NCBI RefSeq assembly: GCF_900116235.1
Contig: NZ_FPAA01000003.1
Span: forward strand, 248,001 to 312,000
Direction of reading: 5' to 3'
Length of the DNA stretch: 64,000 bases
Source: Marininema halotolerans
Lineage (GTDB): Bacteria > Bacillota > Bacilli > Thermoactinomycetales > DSM-45169
The position numbers and the translations under genes were made by a program. Below the pieces are notes generated by a model, which was not told the origin of the DNA, ran no database searches, and saw only the letters and a program-made list of their open reading frames with translations. This document shows positions 18,789 through 27,618 of this stretch, in pieces (positions within the stretch are counted from its first letter, which is position 1; each line of letters begins with the position of its first letter).

Positions 18789-19412
18789 ATGGAATGTTGG
18801 AGCAAAAGGGGAGTGATAGTCCAAGTGGATGTTATCAATGAATATCGATGGTTTTTGCTTATCGGCATGGAAGTGACATTTTGGCTTTCATTAATGGGTT
18901 TTTTTATTACGCGTTATTGGTTTCAATTAAAAAAAATAAGCAGGGTTAGTTTTGCTATTTTTATTGGGAATGAAGTTGCAATCTTTACATTAGGGGTTCT
19001 TGATTATATCAATACAGGGAAGGTGACAAACTATCAAGTAATCATTTTAATTCTCCTTATCTATGCACTTACCTCCGGGAAAAAGGATTTTAGAAAGTTA
19101 GATGCTTTTATTGAGCGGAAAATAAAGCAATGGCGGGGTGAGAAGACCGAAGCGCTCACCTCGATAACGCCGCCTGAAGAAATTGGAAAACCTGATATGG
19201 ATTATGCAAAAAGGGAGGTCAAGACATGGCTTAAACATGTCATTCTATTTTTAATTGCACAAATCATTTTCCTTTTCCTGACGTACTTACAGGCAATTCC
19301 TTCACAGGCGAATCAAGTGATCTCAGGGATATTGGATGTTTGGACGGTTATTTTGGTGATCGATACCGTCATTTCGCTCTCTTATCTGGTTTTTCCTCGT
19401 AAGAAAAAGTGA
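18789..19412 (+). CDS. hypothetical four-helix membrane protein
   Basis: About 200 residues with four probable membrane segments (about 22-45, 55-75, 79-93 and, after a charged cytoplasmic stretch with a KxxxxR-rich loop, 145-165 and 180-200). No family was recognised. The start is uncertain: ATG 18789 has no ribosome binding site, while AGGGGAG at 18806-18812 lies 12 bases before a GTG at 18825 that would give M-D-V-I-N-E-Y-R-W. It is monocistronic and convergent with the DUF1259 gene. Confidence 0.6.
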   Translation: MECWSKRGVIVQVDVINEYRWFLLIGMEVTFWLSLMGFFITRYWFQLKKISRVSFAIFIGNEVAIFTLGVLDYINTGKVTNYQVIILILLIYALTSGKKDFRKLDAFIERKIKQWRGEKTEALTSITPPEEIGKPDMDYAKREVKTWLKHVILFLIAQIIFLFLTYLQAIPSQANQVISGILDVWTVILVIDTVISLSYLVFPRKKK

Positions 19413-19468
19413 TGGTGGTGGATGTCTGATGTCCATTCGATTTAAAATACCCCCATGGTGATGGGATT

Positions 19469-20242
19469 TTAGAAGCTAATGAACTGTTGAAATTTCAATG
19501 TATGAAGTGCTTTCCTTACCCCCTGAGCGAATAGCAATGGGGGTTGAGTCGATTGAATACGGATATAGTGGATTTTGGGTCGGTTAAATAACCAATGATT
19601 AGTGAGGACACCCACGAGGATCCCATTGTGTCGTAGCGATGAAACAAACGGGTTGACTTCGGATTGAAGGACGCCTATAAGTCCGATGTTGATGAATCCT
19701 TCCTTTGGATCTTCTTTGCTAAAAAAAACTGCGGGGAACATGAATGGAAATTGTGCCTTTCTTCCTTGGATTCTTGCTGGAAGGTTCCGGTATAGTCTTA
19801 CAGAGCACGTTTGATTAATGATCGTGGATGGACCGCCAATAATCTTTCCAAAGGAATTGCATAACGGTGAGTTCCCGTCTACTTTAGGAACGCGAAGACG
19901 CTTTACTGTCAATGTTTGAAGGGCTTCTTTTACTTTCCGAGCAAACACGAAGGGGTTTTCAACGGATTGAAAATAAGTAGTATGGACAGAAGGGCGAGAA
20001 AAAAGCCATTGCTCCGAAAGAACGGAGACCGTAATTTGGTTTCTTTTTAGCGAGGATAAAAAAGGATCTACCTCCTTGGGTAATAAACCTACTGCCCCAA
20101 TATTCAGGGCTCGCCCATGCTGGTCGAGTTTACCAAAACTGAATACGGCTTCAAAGGATAAAATAAAATCCGCTATCCGACCTTGAATTTTCAAAGGGAT
20201 TTGACGGTACATGACCACTTGGCATGTGTCGTTAACGATCAT
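19469..20242 (-). CDS. protein with two tandem DUF1259 (LppY/LpqO-like) domains
   Basis: A 257-residue protein made of two homologous halves of about 125 residues, each with the DUF1259 pattern: C-x-V-x-x-Y-R-x-x-P-x-x-I-Q-G-R, N-I-G-x-x-G-x-L, E-V-x-P-F-x-S-S-L-x-x-N and W-L-F-x-R-P-x-x-H. The family's role is unknown. The first ATG is at 20242, yet the frame is open and homologous to the internal repeat for about 15 codons upstream (L-C-N-Q-F-A-N-I-F-G-G-Q-S, matching L-C-N-S-F-G-K-I-I-G-G-P-S of repeat 2) with no ATG, GTG or TTG. A GGGGTGA site upstream would place initiation at an ATC at 20293. So the true N terminus is probably longer than annotated, or the gene is 5'-damaged. Confidence 0.7.
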   Translation of the reverse strand: MIVNDTCQVVMYRQIPLKIQGRIADFILSFEAVFSFGKLDQHGRALNIGAVGLLPKEVDPFLSSLKRNQITVSVLSEQWLFSRPSVHTTYFQSVENPFVFARKVKEALQTLTVKRLRVPKVDGNSPLCNSFGKIIGGPSTIINQTCSVRLYRNLPARIQGRKAQFPFMFPAVFFSKEDPKEGFINIGLIGVLQSEVNPFVSSLRHNGILVGVLTNHWLFNRPKIHYIRIQSTQPPLLFAQGVRKALHTLKFQQFISF

Positions 20243-20471
20243 GCTTTGACCACCAAAAATGTTGGCAAATTGATTGCATAATGAGCGATTGATCGTTATT
20301 CACCCCACAACGAAATGACATGTTTTTGTTGGTGGATTTCCTGTACGGTCAAGAGGCACAAAAAGGCGATGGTATAGACACCAACTTGTAATTATTGTAA
20401 TATTCTAATTATAAGGAAGAAAGGCTCTCCCTGTCGGTAAGTTATTCACAAACATAAGGAGGTGTGCTCCG

Positions 20472-20786
20472 GTGAATGAGCAGGTGTTCGGAGTTGCACT
20501 AGTGCCTCTAATTATGGGTTTGGTAGAGATGGCTAAACTGTGGGGATTGCCGGTTAAATGGGCCGCACTATTGGCTGTTGTGATGGGATTGGTGGCAGGG
20601 GTATTTATTGTAGCGCCAGATCATTGGGTACAGGGTGTTGTGGTTGGACTGGCGATGGGATTATCCGCAACAGGACTCTATAGTGGCACTAAAAATATTC
20701 ATGAAGACATTACTATGCGACGGATGAAATATAAGAAGAAGAAATCAGCGAAGCATCATCACCACCCTCATAAAACAGATGGATGA
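20472..20786 (+). CDS. small two-helix membrane protein, holin-like, with His-rich tail
   Basis: A 104-residue protein with hydrophobic segments at about 6-24, 29-48 and 53-70, then a basic tail with K-Y-K-K-K-K-S-A-K-H-H-H-H-P-H-K. Short proteins of the form PLIMGLVEMAKLWGLPVKWAALLAVVMG occur as phage holin-like or structural proteins in Bacillota, so it may be a domesticated phage gene; no other phage gene is nearby. The GTG start follows AAGGAGGTG at seven bases. The His cluster could bind metal. Confidence 0.65.
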   Translation: MNEQVFGVALVPLIMGLVEMAKLWGLPVKWAALLAVVMGLVAGVFIVAPDHWVQGVVVGLAMGLSATGLYSGTKNIHEDITMRRMKYKKKKSAKHHHHPHKTDG

Positions 20787-20798
20787 TCCATCATCACT

Positions 20799-20828
20799 AA
20801 AGCCCCTCTTAATTGACAGAGGGGCTTT
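20799..20828 (+). terminator. terminator of the small membrane protein gene
   Basis: An 11-bp perfect stem (20799-20809 with 20818-20828) with an eight-base loop, 12 bases after the stop codon. The arm ends in TTT. The A-run on the 5' side would serve the convergent MFS gene. Confidence 0.75.
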
Positions 20829-20852
20829 GTGATCGGTCAGGTTCATAGTGAT

Positions 20853-22082
20853 CTACAAGCGATTGGGTAGCTCATCGGCTGGATCATGACGAGTCGGATG
20901 GCTGACGATTCTCCATAGGATGAGTGTGATGAATAATACCATCGCAAGCCCATAGAAAATTTCTGACATGCTAACATGATCGATAAGAAAGCCAATCAAT
21001 GCGAGGGACAGCGGCATTCCTAGCCGTTCAATCAACCCGAAGGCTCCAAAAACTCTCCCTCGGTATTCGTCGTTGACCTTGGTTTGAACGTAGGACATAT
21101 TGCTAATCCCTACGAGGGATGAGCCCATGCCAAAGCTCATTGCACTGATATATACCATGCTAAGATGGGGTGCCATCGTGGTAGCCACGATAGAGATGCC
21201 CATGATAAAAAGTCCAATCGATGTATATCGCCTTGGATCAAGGCTTTTTCCAAATTTCGAGATATAGCTACTGATTACGAGGGAGCCTAACGTGATACAA
21301 GCGAAGTAGATACCAAATTCTTTGGAACCTGCGTGAAGGGATTTCATTTTGATAGGCATTAAGGCTTCTAATGGGCTATAGGCGATCATCGATAATCCAA
21401 AAATGATGGGCACCATCAATAACATTTTAGAAGAGAATAAATAGATCAGTCCTTGCCGGATATCCTCCCAGATGCTTGTGCTTTTTTGTCGATTGCGGGG
21501 GCGATGTGGGAAGCGGATGCTCCCCATACAGATCGCCATGATAAAAAAAGTGATTCCATTGATGAGGATACTCGTTAATGTCCCTAACCCGTTCACCAAG
21601 ATGCCACCGATTGTAAAGCCAAGCAGCGTTGCAATTTCAGCGTTCATATTATTAAGGGCATTGGCTCGACCCACCTCGGATGATGGGACAAGCCGTGGGA
21701 GAAGCGAACCAAATGCCGGCATATAGATCACACCGATGAGGCCGAGGAAAAAGGAAATCCATAGGATAGCGGATATGGAGAGAAGATGACTCCACCCTAA
21801 AAGGCTAAGTGACACCATACCTAGACCGCGAAGGAGGTCACCCATCACTAAATACTTTTTTGTATCCACCCGATCCACGAGGGCACCTGCGAGGGGGCTA
21901 AATAGATAGGGGATCGCTGTCACAGCGATGGCATAGGCTGTATATTTAGGACTTCCTGTTAACTCGAGGACGAGATAGGAGAGTGCGACGATATAAAGCG
22001 CCGTACCCATCCTTGTTTGTGCACTTCCTAACCATAATAAGATAAAATTTTTATTCCATAGTGTTGCGGGTTGAGAATTCAA
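20853..22082 (-). CDS. MFS transporter (MFS_3/enterobactin-exporter-like)
   Basis: A 409-residue protein with about twelve membrane segments. The N-terminal signature N-F-I-L-L-W-L-G-S-A-Q-T-R-M-G-T-A-L-Y and the loop G-A-L-V-D-R-V-D-T-K-K match the MFS_3 exporter group. It probably exports a drug or secondary metabolite. The start is a TTG with AGGAG eight bases upstream. The gene is monocistronic. Confidence 0.85.
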   Translation of the reverse strand: MNSQPATLWNKNFILLWLGSAQTRMGTALYIVALSYLVLELTGSPKYTAYAIAVTAIPYLFSPLAGALVDRVDTKKYLVMGDLLRGLGMVSLSLLGWSHLLSISAILWISFFLGLIGVIYMPAFGSLLPRLVPSSEVGRANALNNMNAEIATLLGFTIGGILVNGLGTLTSILINGITFFIMAICMGSIRFPHRPRNRQKSTSIWEDIRQGLIYLFSSKMLLMVPIIFGLSMIAYSPLEALMPIKMKSLHAGSKEFGIYFACITLGSLVISSYISKFGKSLDPRRYTSIGLFIMGISIVATTMAPHLSMVYISAMSFGMGSSLVGISNMSYVQTKVNDEYRGRVFGAFGLIERLGMPLSLALIGFLIDHVSMSEIFYGLAMVLFITLILWRIVSHPTRHDPADELPNRL

Positions 22083-22203
22083 ATAAGTAGACTCCTATTC
22101 ATTGGTTAATGTTGTTTTTGTCATTTTAGCATAGTAATTGTATCAATATAAGTTTTCTAATTTCGTAAAGTGATTATAGCATCATGGTTTTAAAGTTCTG
22201 TCC

Positions 22204-22240
22204 ATCAAAGAGCACCCTCCATGAAGGGTGCTTTTTGATG
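22204..22240 (-). terminator. terminator of the TetR-ABC transporter operon
   Basis: A 16-bp stem (22204-22219 with 22225-22240, one G-U pair), immediately after the last permease gene (stop at 22244). The stem contains A/T runs on both sides. Confidence 0.7.
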
Positions 22241-22243
22241 GGG

Positions 22244-22963
22244 TTAAGAAACTCGTTTCTCTAATCGTCTTGTTAGCCAGTAGATGACGAGGAGATGATC
22301 CATCAATCCCATGAGAAAGAAAATGGCAAAGGGGAACGCATGGTGAATCATCAAGGTTTCTACAGCCCAATAGGGGGGGAGAATCGCAGAGAGCCAGCGC
22401 CACTGCGGGGCAAGAAACGTGACAGCGATAGGGAGGATGAAAATGGATGAAGCAATTTTAGAAAGAGCGATGCCTTCCACTTTGTTATCCGCAAAGGCAG
22501 CGAGCAGGAGCGCAAGAAAAGGTGCGGTAAGTGATGCAAGAAATGTACACAAGAGTAACTTGATAAAAGAGACGGAGGTGAAGTGGATAAAGGTGGCTCC
22601 CCCAATGGTAAACAAAAAAGAGAGAATCATTGGGAAGCCGAGGCGACGCAGTAAGTGCCCAGTTTCTGAGAGAGGAGTCACCCGATAGTAAAGGAGGATC
22701 CCTTCATCCCGTTCATCTAACAGTAAGAATCCTGCTACCATCCCGATCATCATTGGGATCAGTAATAAATAGAGTCCGAGTATCCAGAGGTGATAGGGAG
22801 TCAGATCGAAGGAATAGGAGGAGCGTAGCCAAGTATCGACCCAAGGAATACCCCATCGAAAAGCGAGGGTTAATAAAGGTGGCCCCAGCAAAGCAATTCC
22901 AGTTGTCGGGTCTCGCCAACTGTTTTTTCCATCCTGTAGTATTTGCCATAAATACGGGGTCAT
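22244..22963 (-). CDS. ABC transporter permease (ABC-2 type), second permease
   Basis: A 239-residue protein with about six membrane segments (for example LYLLLIPMMIGMVAGFLLLDERDEGILLYYRVTPLS, a cytoplasmic loop typical of ABC-2 permeases). The frame is open further upstream but those codons overlap the preceding permease; the ATG at 22963 overlaps that gene's TGA (ATGA) with GGAGGG upstream. It forms a heteromeric exporter with the adjacent permease and ATPase. The E-R-D-E-G-x-L-x-Y-Y-R-V-T-P motif is also seen in fluoroquinolone-export permeases. Confidence 0.85.
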   Translation of the reverse strand: MTPYLWQILQDGKNSWRDPTTGIALLGPPLLTLAFRWGIPWVDTWLRSSYSFDLTPYHLWILGLYLLLIPMMIGMVAGFLLLDERDEGILLYYRVTPLSETGHLLRRLGFPMILSFLFTIGGATFIHFTSVSFIKLLLCTFLASLTAPFLALLLAAFADNKVEGIALSKIASSIFILPIAVTFLAPQWRWLSAILPPYWAVETLMIHHAFPFAIFFLMGLMDHLLVIYWLTRRLEKRVS

Positions 22964-23673
22964 GGTAATTTCCCTCCAAATCGAAGGAGGATGTGCGCGC
23001 GAAAAGCATGGGCTGCCCAATACCAAAAAGGGAGGATCCAACCGATAAGAATCAAGATGGAGAAAAATAGTTGGGTAGGATGTAGGGATTGAAATCCCCC
23101 TTGAATGAGTGTGAGAGAAGCTGTCCCAGGTAATAAATTGATCCACCAAGCCGAAGGGGATTTCCAGAAGAAAAAGATGACAGGGAGGTACATGGGAATG
23201 GCAAAAATCGGTGAGCTAAAAAGATAGCTGACCAAGTGACGAGAGCGCACTGCCAGAATTAACCCCAGTAATGTCGAGAGAATGGAGGTGAGCCCCACGC
23301 CAGCAAGTAAAGGAAGAACGTTGAATTGCAGGTGATAAATAGGGAGAAGAATCGCGAAGCTGGATGCTAAGGCTAACAGGGCTAACGAAAGAACCTTGGA
23401 TGTTAGGTACTGCGAAAGGGTAAGTGGCGTTACGCTTAGGTTGCGTAGGATATCCTGTTCACGTTCAAGTAATAGGATCGCACCAATAAAAAAAGCGCCA
23501 AGAAAAGCAGGGTCGGTAAAGAGGATGAACACACTTCCCTTCGCTTGATAGGCTTCAGGTAAGGTGTGAAGGAGCCATGCATAAAGAATGGAAACCAATA
23601 AATAAACCCAATAAAAGCCATGGCGATATTGAAATTGAATATCCATCCGTAAAAGTGCCCATCGATTCATCAT
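22960..23673 (-). CDS. ABC transporter permease (ABC-2 type), first permease
   Basis: A 237-residue membrane protein with about six segments and the cytoplasmic motif L-L-L-E-R-E-Q-D-I-L-R-N-L-S-V-T-P-L-T, equivalent to that in the second permease. The ATG overlaps the stop of the ATPase gene (ATGA), and another ATG follows directly. The ATPase-permease-permease order suggests an exporter of a drug, peptide or lipid. Substrate is unknown. Confidence 0.85.
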   Translation of the reverse strand: MMNRWALLRMDIQFQYRHGFYWVYLLVSILYAWLLHTLPEAYQAKGSVFILFTDPAFLGAFFIGAILLLEREQDILRNLSVTPLTLSQYLTSKVLSLALLALASSFAILLPIYHLQFNVLPLLAGVGLTSILSTLLGLILAVRSRHLVSYLFSSPIFAIPMYLPVIFFFWKSPSAWWINLLPGTASLTLIQGGFQSLHPTQLFFSILILIGWILPFWYWAAHAFRAHILLRFGGKLP

Positions 23674-24527
23674 GGTTTTCTCCCTGTCACTTGGATGAAA
23701 ATGTCCTCCAAGCGGGCTTCTTGGGTATGGATGGTTTCAATAGAGGGATCCGTTAATGCACGAAGAAAAGCAGGGTTTTGTCCGATGCCTTCTAAGTTGA
23801 ACGCCTCTTTTAAAAGATCAGGACCGGCGGATACTCTCTCTACAACCACCTGCTTTCGTCCGTATTGTAGCTGTAAATGGCGTGGAGAATCGATGAGATG
23901 AATTTTTCCTTCAACAACAAACGCGACCCGATCGCAAAGGTCCCCTGCCAATTGCATGTCGTGGGTGGTGAGGAATAAAGTGGCTCCTTGCTCCCGTTTT
24001 TGACGAAGCAGCTCGATTAACCGTTCGCGGTTGACAGGGTCGAGACCTGAACTCGGTTCATCAAGAAATACTAACTCGGGTTGATGAAGAAAGGCACGGC
24101 AGACGTTTAAACGGGTTTTCATTCCCTTCGAAAAAGAGGAAACCCGTTCATCTGCGGCATGGATTAAATCGAAGGCAGCAAGAGACTGATCGATTGGTTC
24201 CTTCTCTTGGCTGTACAAGGAACCAAAAAAAGAGAGGTTTTCCCGGGCGGTGAACCGTTGATAAAAACGTGGGGTTTCAAAGGCTACACCCAAGCGGTTA
24301 AAAAATTCGGGAGTGATTTTTGTAAGGTCCCTACCAAGTACTTGGACGGCTCCTTGATAATGCTTTAATATTCCGATCAAAATATTGACCGTGGTACTCT
24401 TACCAGCACCAGATGGACCTAAGAAGCCGAAAATTTCTCCGGTAGGTATGGTGAGATTCAGTCCATGGAGGGTATTGACTTGACTGCCTGGATAAGCATA
24501 GGTGAGATCGCGTAGATGGATCATCAT
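23670..24527 (-). CDS. ABC transporter ATP-binding protein
   Basis: A 285-residue ATPase: Walker A G-P-S-G-A-G-K-S-T near residue 38, signature F-S-K-G-M-K-T-R-L near 133, Walker B L-V-F-L-D-E-P-S-S-G-L-D-P and H-loop T-T-H-D. The C-terminal 70 residues are the extension typical of DrrA/CcmA-type exporters. The ATG overlaps the TetR gene stop (ATGA). It energises the two permeases encoded downstream. Confidence 0.92.
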   Translation of the reverse strand: MMIHLRDLTYAYPGSQVNTLHGLNLTIPTGEIFGFLGPSGAGKSTTVNILIGILKHYQGAVQVLGRDLTKITPEFFNRLGVAFETPRFYQRFTARENLSFFGSLYSQEKEPIDQSLAAFDLIHAADERVSSFSKGMKTRLNVCRAFLHQPELVFLDEPSSGLDPVNRERLIELLRQKREQGATLFLTTHDMQLAGDLCDRVAFVVEGKIHLIDSPRHLQLQYGRKQVVVERVSAGPDLLKEAFNLEGIGQNPAFLRALTDPSIETIHTQEARLEDIFIQVTGRKP

Positions 24528-25129
24528 GACTCTTCCTTCGTGGGAATGAGGCGACAGGCAATCGATTCTGCCATCAATTCCACGGTTTGTTCGTACACTT
24601 CTTCACCGATCTCTTGGCGATGAAGCATCATCGTAAAAAAACCTCGGATGAGCCCACAGGCAACATCAGGGTCAATTTCATTAGTAAGCCCCCATTGTTG
24701 CAATAGCGGCGACAGTAAGGTGTCATCCTGAGCCTGATGGCTAGCCAGGCGATCAGATGGAAGTTTACGTAGCAATTGGGGAAGATCCTCTCCCTGTCGC
24801 AGGCGATGAAGAAGGGGACTGGCCGCTGATAACGTTAATCCGCGCACAAGAAACTGTTTTAATGCAGACCGAGGGGATATTTTTTCGGTCTCTTCAACCT
24901 GACGTAGTAACTCTTGTTGAATGAAGGCCTGCTCTTGCTCGAGAAGATCAAAGTAAAGCTCTTCTTTGGAGGAGAAGAAGAGATAAAAGGCGCCTTGGGA
25001 GATCCCAACCGCACGCGTCAGTTCACCGATACTGGTCTTCTTGAGGCCCCATTGGCTAAATCGTTCCCTACCTTCCCTGAACAGCTTTTGACGGATCGCA
25101 TCCTTTTCGGTTGTGGAAAATCCACGCAC
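24524..25129 (-). CDS. TetR-family transcriptional regulator of the ABC transporter operon
   Basis: A protein of about 201 residues. The N-terminal helix-turn-helix I-G-E-L-T-R-A-V-G-I-S-Q-G-A-F-Y-L-F-F-S-S-K-E-E-L is typical of TetR; the rest is the helical ligand-binding domain. The GTG at 25129 is chosen because AAAGGAGG lies eight bases upstream; the longer frame to ATG 25153 includes the binding site itself. The first gene of a four-gene overlapping operon (ATGA at every junction), so it likely represses its own operon through the inverted repeat just upstream. Confidence 0.87.
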   Translation of the reverse strand: MRGFSTTEKDAIRQKLFREGRERFSQWGLKKTSIGELTRAVGISQGAFYLFFSSKEELYFDLLEQEQAFIQQELLRQVEETEKISPRSALKQFLVRGLTLSAASPLLHRLRQGEDLPQLLRKLPSDRLASHQAQDDTLLSPLLQQWGLTNEIDPDVACGLIRGFFTMMLHRQEIGEEVYEQTVELMAESIACRLIPTKEES

Positions 25130-25151
25130 GAGGACAACCTCCTTTATGAAC

Positions 25152-25180
25152 ATATGAATAATTTATTTTTATATTCATAT
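25152..25180. promoter_or_regulatory. candidate operator for the TetR regulator
   Basis: A perfect 9-bp inverted repeat ATATGAATA / TATTCATAT separated by 11 AT-rich bases, starting 23 bases before the TetR start. Placement and symmetry are as expected for autoregulation; binding is inferred. Confidence 0.5.
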
Positions 25181-25245
25181 TGAACAGCAATAAGAAGGGA
25201 TTGTCAAGCCGACAAACATGAAAAAGATGACCATTTAAAGCTCGG

Positions 25246-26859
25246 TCATCGCGATGAAGAGGATGTGGATTGTTTCTTCCGTTCTTGTTTTAATAAGTCG
25301 AGAATGAACCCGTTTAAGTCAACCATACGGAGGTGTCTAGGGGATGCCTGAGTACCGGTGATGATGAGGGGGAAATGCGAATCTACGTGATGAAGGGATC
25401 CGTGTGCCCCGCCTCCTGTATGATGGGGAGAGTGTTCGGCGGATAATTCATAGCCGGGTTTCGCATTGACAATCATTATGCGGGCCTCATGGGAGTAGAG
25501 AGAAGCATGAAGACGCGCAAGGGCATCTGGATAGGCACCAAATTGCAGGGTTTTCTCCTGTGGATCGGCTGTAATATCTAACGCCGCAAAGTCTCCTTTA
25601 AACTGCCATTGTTGCTGGTAGGTGTCCGTCCATTCCTCGCCGATGCGAAACCAACATTCGGTTTTCCAATCGGTATGAATGACATGGATCCACTCCTCAT
25701 CGTCTAACCAGGCCAATAGATCAATCCGAGTATCTTGTCGAAGTTGGTTTGCAATCGAGTCCATAGAAAGATGATCTTGTAGGAGATAGACGAAGGCGGA
25801 TCGTTCATTGACGCACAGAACGATTTCGGTCTCAGAAGTTGCGTGGTTTCCTGGAGAAAGCATCTGGTAATCTTTGAGGATGTGGTGTAATGGCACAATA
25901 GGATGCTGCTCCTTCGAATGAACGCCAGTGTGGCCGCTATCTCCACACACGATCCAAATGGCTCGGCTAATTGCTTCCTCCCATGAACCAAAGGCATCCA
26001 TCATCGCACCTAGCTCCTTGTCAAATTGTTCAAGGCCCTCCATTTCTGAAGGTCCCTTTTTATGCAAGGAGCTATCAAGATCGGAGAGGTAAGCAAGCAA
26101 AAAATCAGGCAGGCGATTTTCTTGAATCAACCATCGTATGACAGCGACGGGATAAGCATCGCTGAAACCAAGATCCTCCGTAATTCCATCAGGAAGTTGA
26201 ATCTGATCGGAAAGAGGGTTGGAGAACATGCCAAACGTAAAAAAATCAGGCCCTGATACGTGAAGGCGCTCAGGCAGTGAGGTTGGGCCGGATAACAAGG
26301 GAGGAAAGGTAAGGGTATGGGGAAATGGACCACGATAGAGCATGGCATTTATCGCTCCTGCTTGAAATCCTTCTTGATGTAGGGTATCAAATAGGGTTTC
26401 TAAACGAGGGTTTAAATGGTCGTTGTTAAGATGAATCACTGCGTCCTCAAGGGCTTGATTGGGCCCATTTTGCACAGCTTCACCAAAGGCTGTTCCGTAG
26501 TTAACAATTCTTTTTTCAGTAGGATGATACCAGATAAGACCTGGGATATGATGGTGATGGGGGTAGGTACCGGTTACCAGGGTGCTATCAATTGTGACTG
26601 ACATGGTAGGGAAGGGGCTGACGAGTTCACGATGAAATTGCCCATGTTCAATGAGAAAAGAAAGTGCAGGTAATGTATTACGATCAAGTCCCTTCTCAAT
26701 CGATGGCGTCATGATGGAGTCAACCATCAGCCAAATAATAGGGCGTTGGTCCGTGACAGCATCCAGTCGACTGAGATCGGTTTCATGTTGTCTTGGTCGT
26801 ATACGAGCAATTCCCCATAGGATAAAAAGGCATAACAGGATAAGAAGGACCCAAGTCAT
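25246..26859 (-). CDS. membrane-anchored type I phosphodiesterase / nucleotide pyrophosphatase (alkaline phosphatase superfamily)
   Basis: About 537 residues: an N-terminal membrane anchor (about 3-19) and an extracytoplasmic alkaline-phosphatase-fold domain. Metal ligands and nucleophile are visible: L-M-V-D-S (Asp), F-P-T-M-S (nucleophilic Thr), L-S-D-L-D-S-S-L-H (Asp and His), C-G-D-S-G-H (Asp-His) and the C-terminal H-H-T-G-G-G-A-H-G. All are retained, so it should be active on phosphodiesters. The second ATG (26859) fits the AAGGCGG site better than the first (26865). Substrate could be nucleotides or teichoic-acid-like polymers. Monocistronic. Confidence 0.83.
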   Translation of the reverse strand: MTWVLLILLCLFILWGIARIRPRQHETDLSRLDAVTDQRPIIWLMVDSIMTPSIEKGLDRNTLPALSFLIEHGQFHRELVSPFPTMSVTIDSTLVTGTYPHHHHIPGLIWYHPTEKRIVNYGTAFGEAVQNGPNQALEDAVIHLNNDHLNPRLETLFDTLHQEGFQAGAINAMLYRGPFPHTLTFPPLLSGPTSLPERLHVSGPDFFTFGMFSNPLSDQIQLPDGITEDLGFSDAYPVAVIRWLIQENRLPDFLLAYLSDLDSSLHKKGPSEMEGLEQFDKELGAMMDAFGSWEEAISRAIWIVCGDSGHTGVHSKEQHPIVPLHHILKDYQMLSPGNHATSETEIVLCVNERSAFVYLLQDHLSMDSIANQLRQDTRIDLLAWLDDEEWIHVIHTDWKTECWFRIGEEWTDTYQQQWQFKGDFAALDITADPQEKTLQFGAYPDALARLHASLYSHEARIMIVNAKPGYELSAEHSPHHTGGGAHGSLHHVDSHFPLIITGTQASPRHLRMVDLNGFILDLLKQERKKQSTSSSSR

Positions 26860-26943
26860 TGTCATTCCGCCTTTGTGGTGTATTCCTTATTTAAATAGTG
26901 GCATCCTAAAAGTGAATTTATGCAAGGGATAAGATATTAAAAA

Positions 26944-26961
26944 TGAATGGTTATTCATTCA
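26944..26961. promoter_or_regulatory. FadR-type operator before the thioesterase gene
   Basis: TGAATGGTTATTCATTCA matches the B. subtilis FadR consensus as I recall it (TGAATGAMTANTCATTCA) in all but two positions. It overlaps the expected -35 region of a -10 TATACT at 26970-26975. FadR is a TetR-family repressor released by long-chain acyl-CoA. Confidence 0.6.
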
Positions 26962-26999
26962 TTTTATGCTATACTGGCATAAAAGAGGGGGGAAGGGCT

Positions 27000-27404
27000 T
27001 TGAAACATCAATTTGAAGTAACGGTTCGTTCAACCGATGTGGATATGATTGGACACGTGAACCATGCGAAATACTTAGAGTACTTTGAGTGGGCACGATT
27101 TGATTGGATGAAGCAAATTGGCTTTACAATTGAAGAGATGCAACGACGCAAATTAATGGCTGTGGTTGTCCATGTGAGCATTCATTATCGTAAAGAAGTA
27201 AAAATGGATGAGACAGTGCGAATTTTTTCAGAGCCCACGCGTTTAGGTGGTAAAAGTTCCGTACTCACCCAACGCATGTATGACGGGGCAGGGAATCTTG
27301 TCTGTGAAGCGGAGATTACCTGTGTATTTATTGATGCCATCAAACGAAAAGCTGCCCCGATTCCTGAAGAATTTAGTGCGATGTTTGAGCAATTAGAAAA
27401 GTAA
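27000..27404 (+). CDS. acyl-CoA thioesterase (4-hydroxybenzoyl-CoA thioesterase / YbgC-FadM hotdog family)
   Basis: A 134-residue hotdog-fold protein with the family signature R-S-T-D-V-D-M-I-G-H-V-N-H-A-K-Y-L-E-Y-F-E-W-A-R, in which the first Asp is catalytic. It hydrolyses acyl-CoA to free acid. The TTG at 27000 gives a start (M-K-H-Q-F-E-V-T-V-R) aligned with the family; the longer frame to 26943 would run across the promoter and operator. A FadR-like box upstream ties it to the fatty-acid genes at 29.5-35.5 kb. Confidence 0.85.
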   Translation: MKHQFEVTVRSTDVDMIGHVNHAKYLEYFEWARFDWMKQIGFTIEEMQRRKLMAVVVHVSIHYRKEVKMDETVRIFSEPTRLGGKSSVLTQRMYDGAGNLVCEAEITCVFIDAIKRKAAPIPEEFSAMFEQLEK

Positions 27405-27462
27405 TCGTTTATAACGCAAAAGGATGGGTTGGATAGAGATGCTATGTTACCCACCATTCATG

Positions 27463-27489
27463 AAAAGCCCTTACGAGGGGCTTTTTTTA
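27463..27489 (+). terminator. terminator of the thioesterase gene
   Basis: An 8-bp stem (AAAAGCCC 27463-27470 with GGGCTTTT 27478-27485) extended by a T run to 27488. Confidence 0.8.
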
Positions 27490-27618
27490 TGGGCAGGGTT
27501 GTGTGTGCTTACTTGTGATGGCAAGTCATTGAATTTCTATAAGGTGAGTAAATCGTTTGTGCAATAGGGTAATGTGGAAACATATACCTATGAAAAAATA
27601 AATGAACGGGGTGATCCC

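Noticed and set aside
20472-20786. Prophage remnant
   Set aside because: The small protein resembles holin-like proteins, but there are no integrase, structural or attachment-site sequences nearby.
22964-23149. 62 extra N-terminal codons of the second ABC permease
   Set aside because: They lie entirely in another frame of the upstream permease gene, and the ATGA overlap with GGAGGG defines the start.
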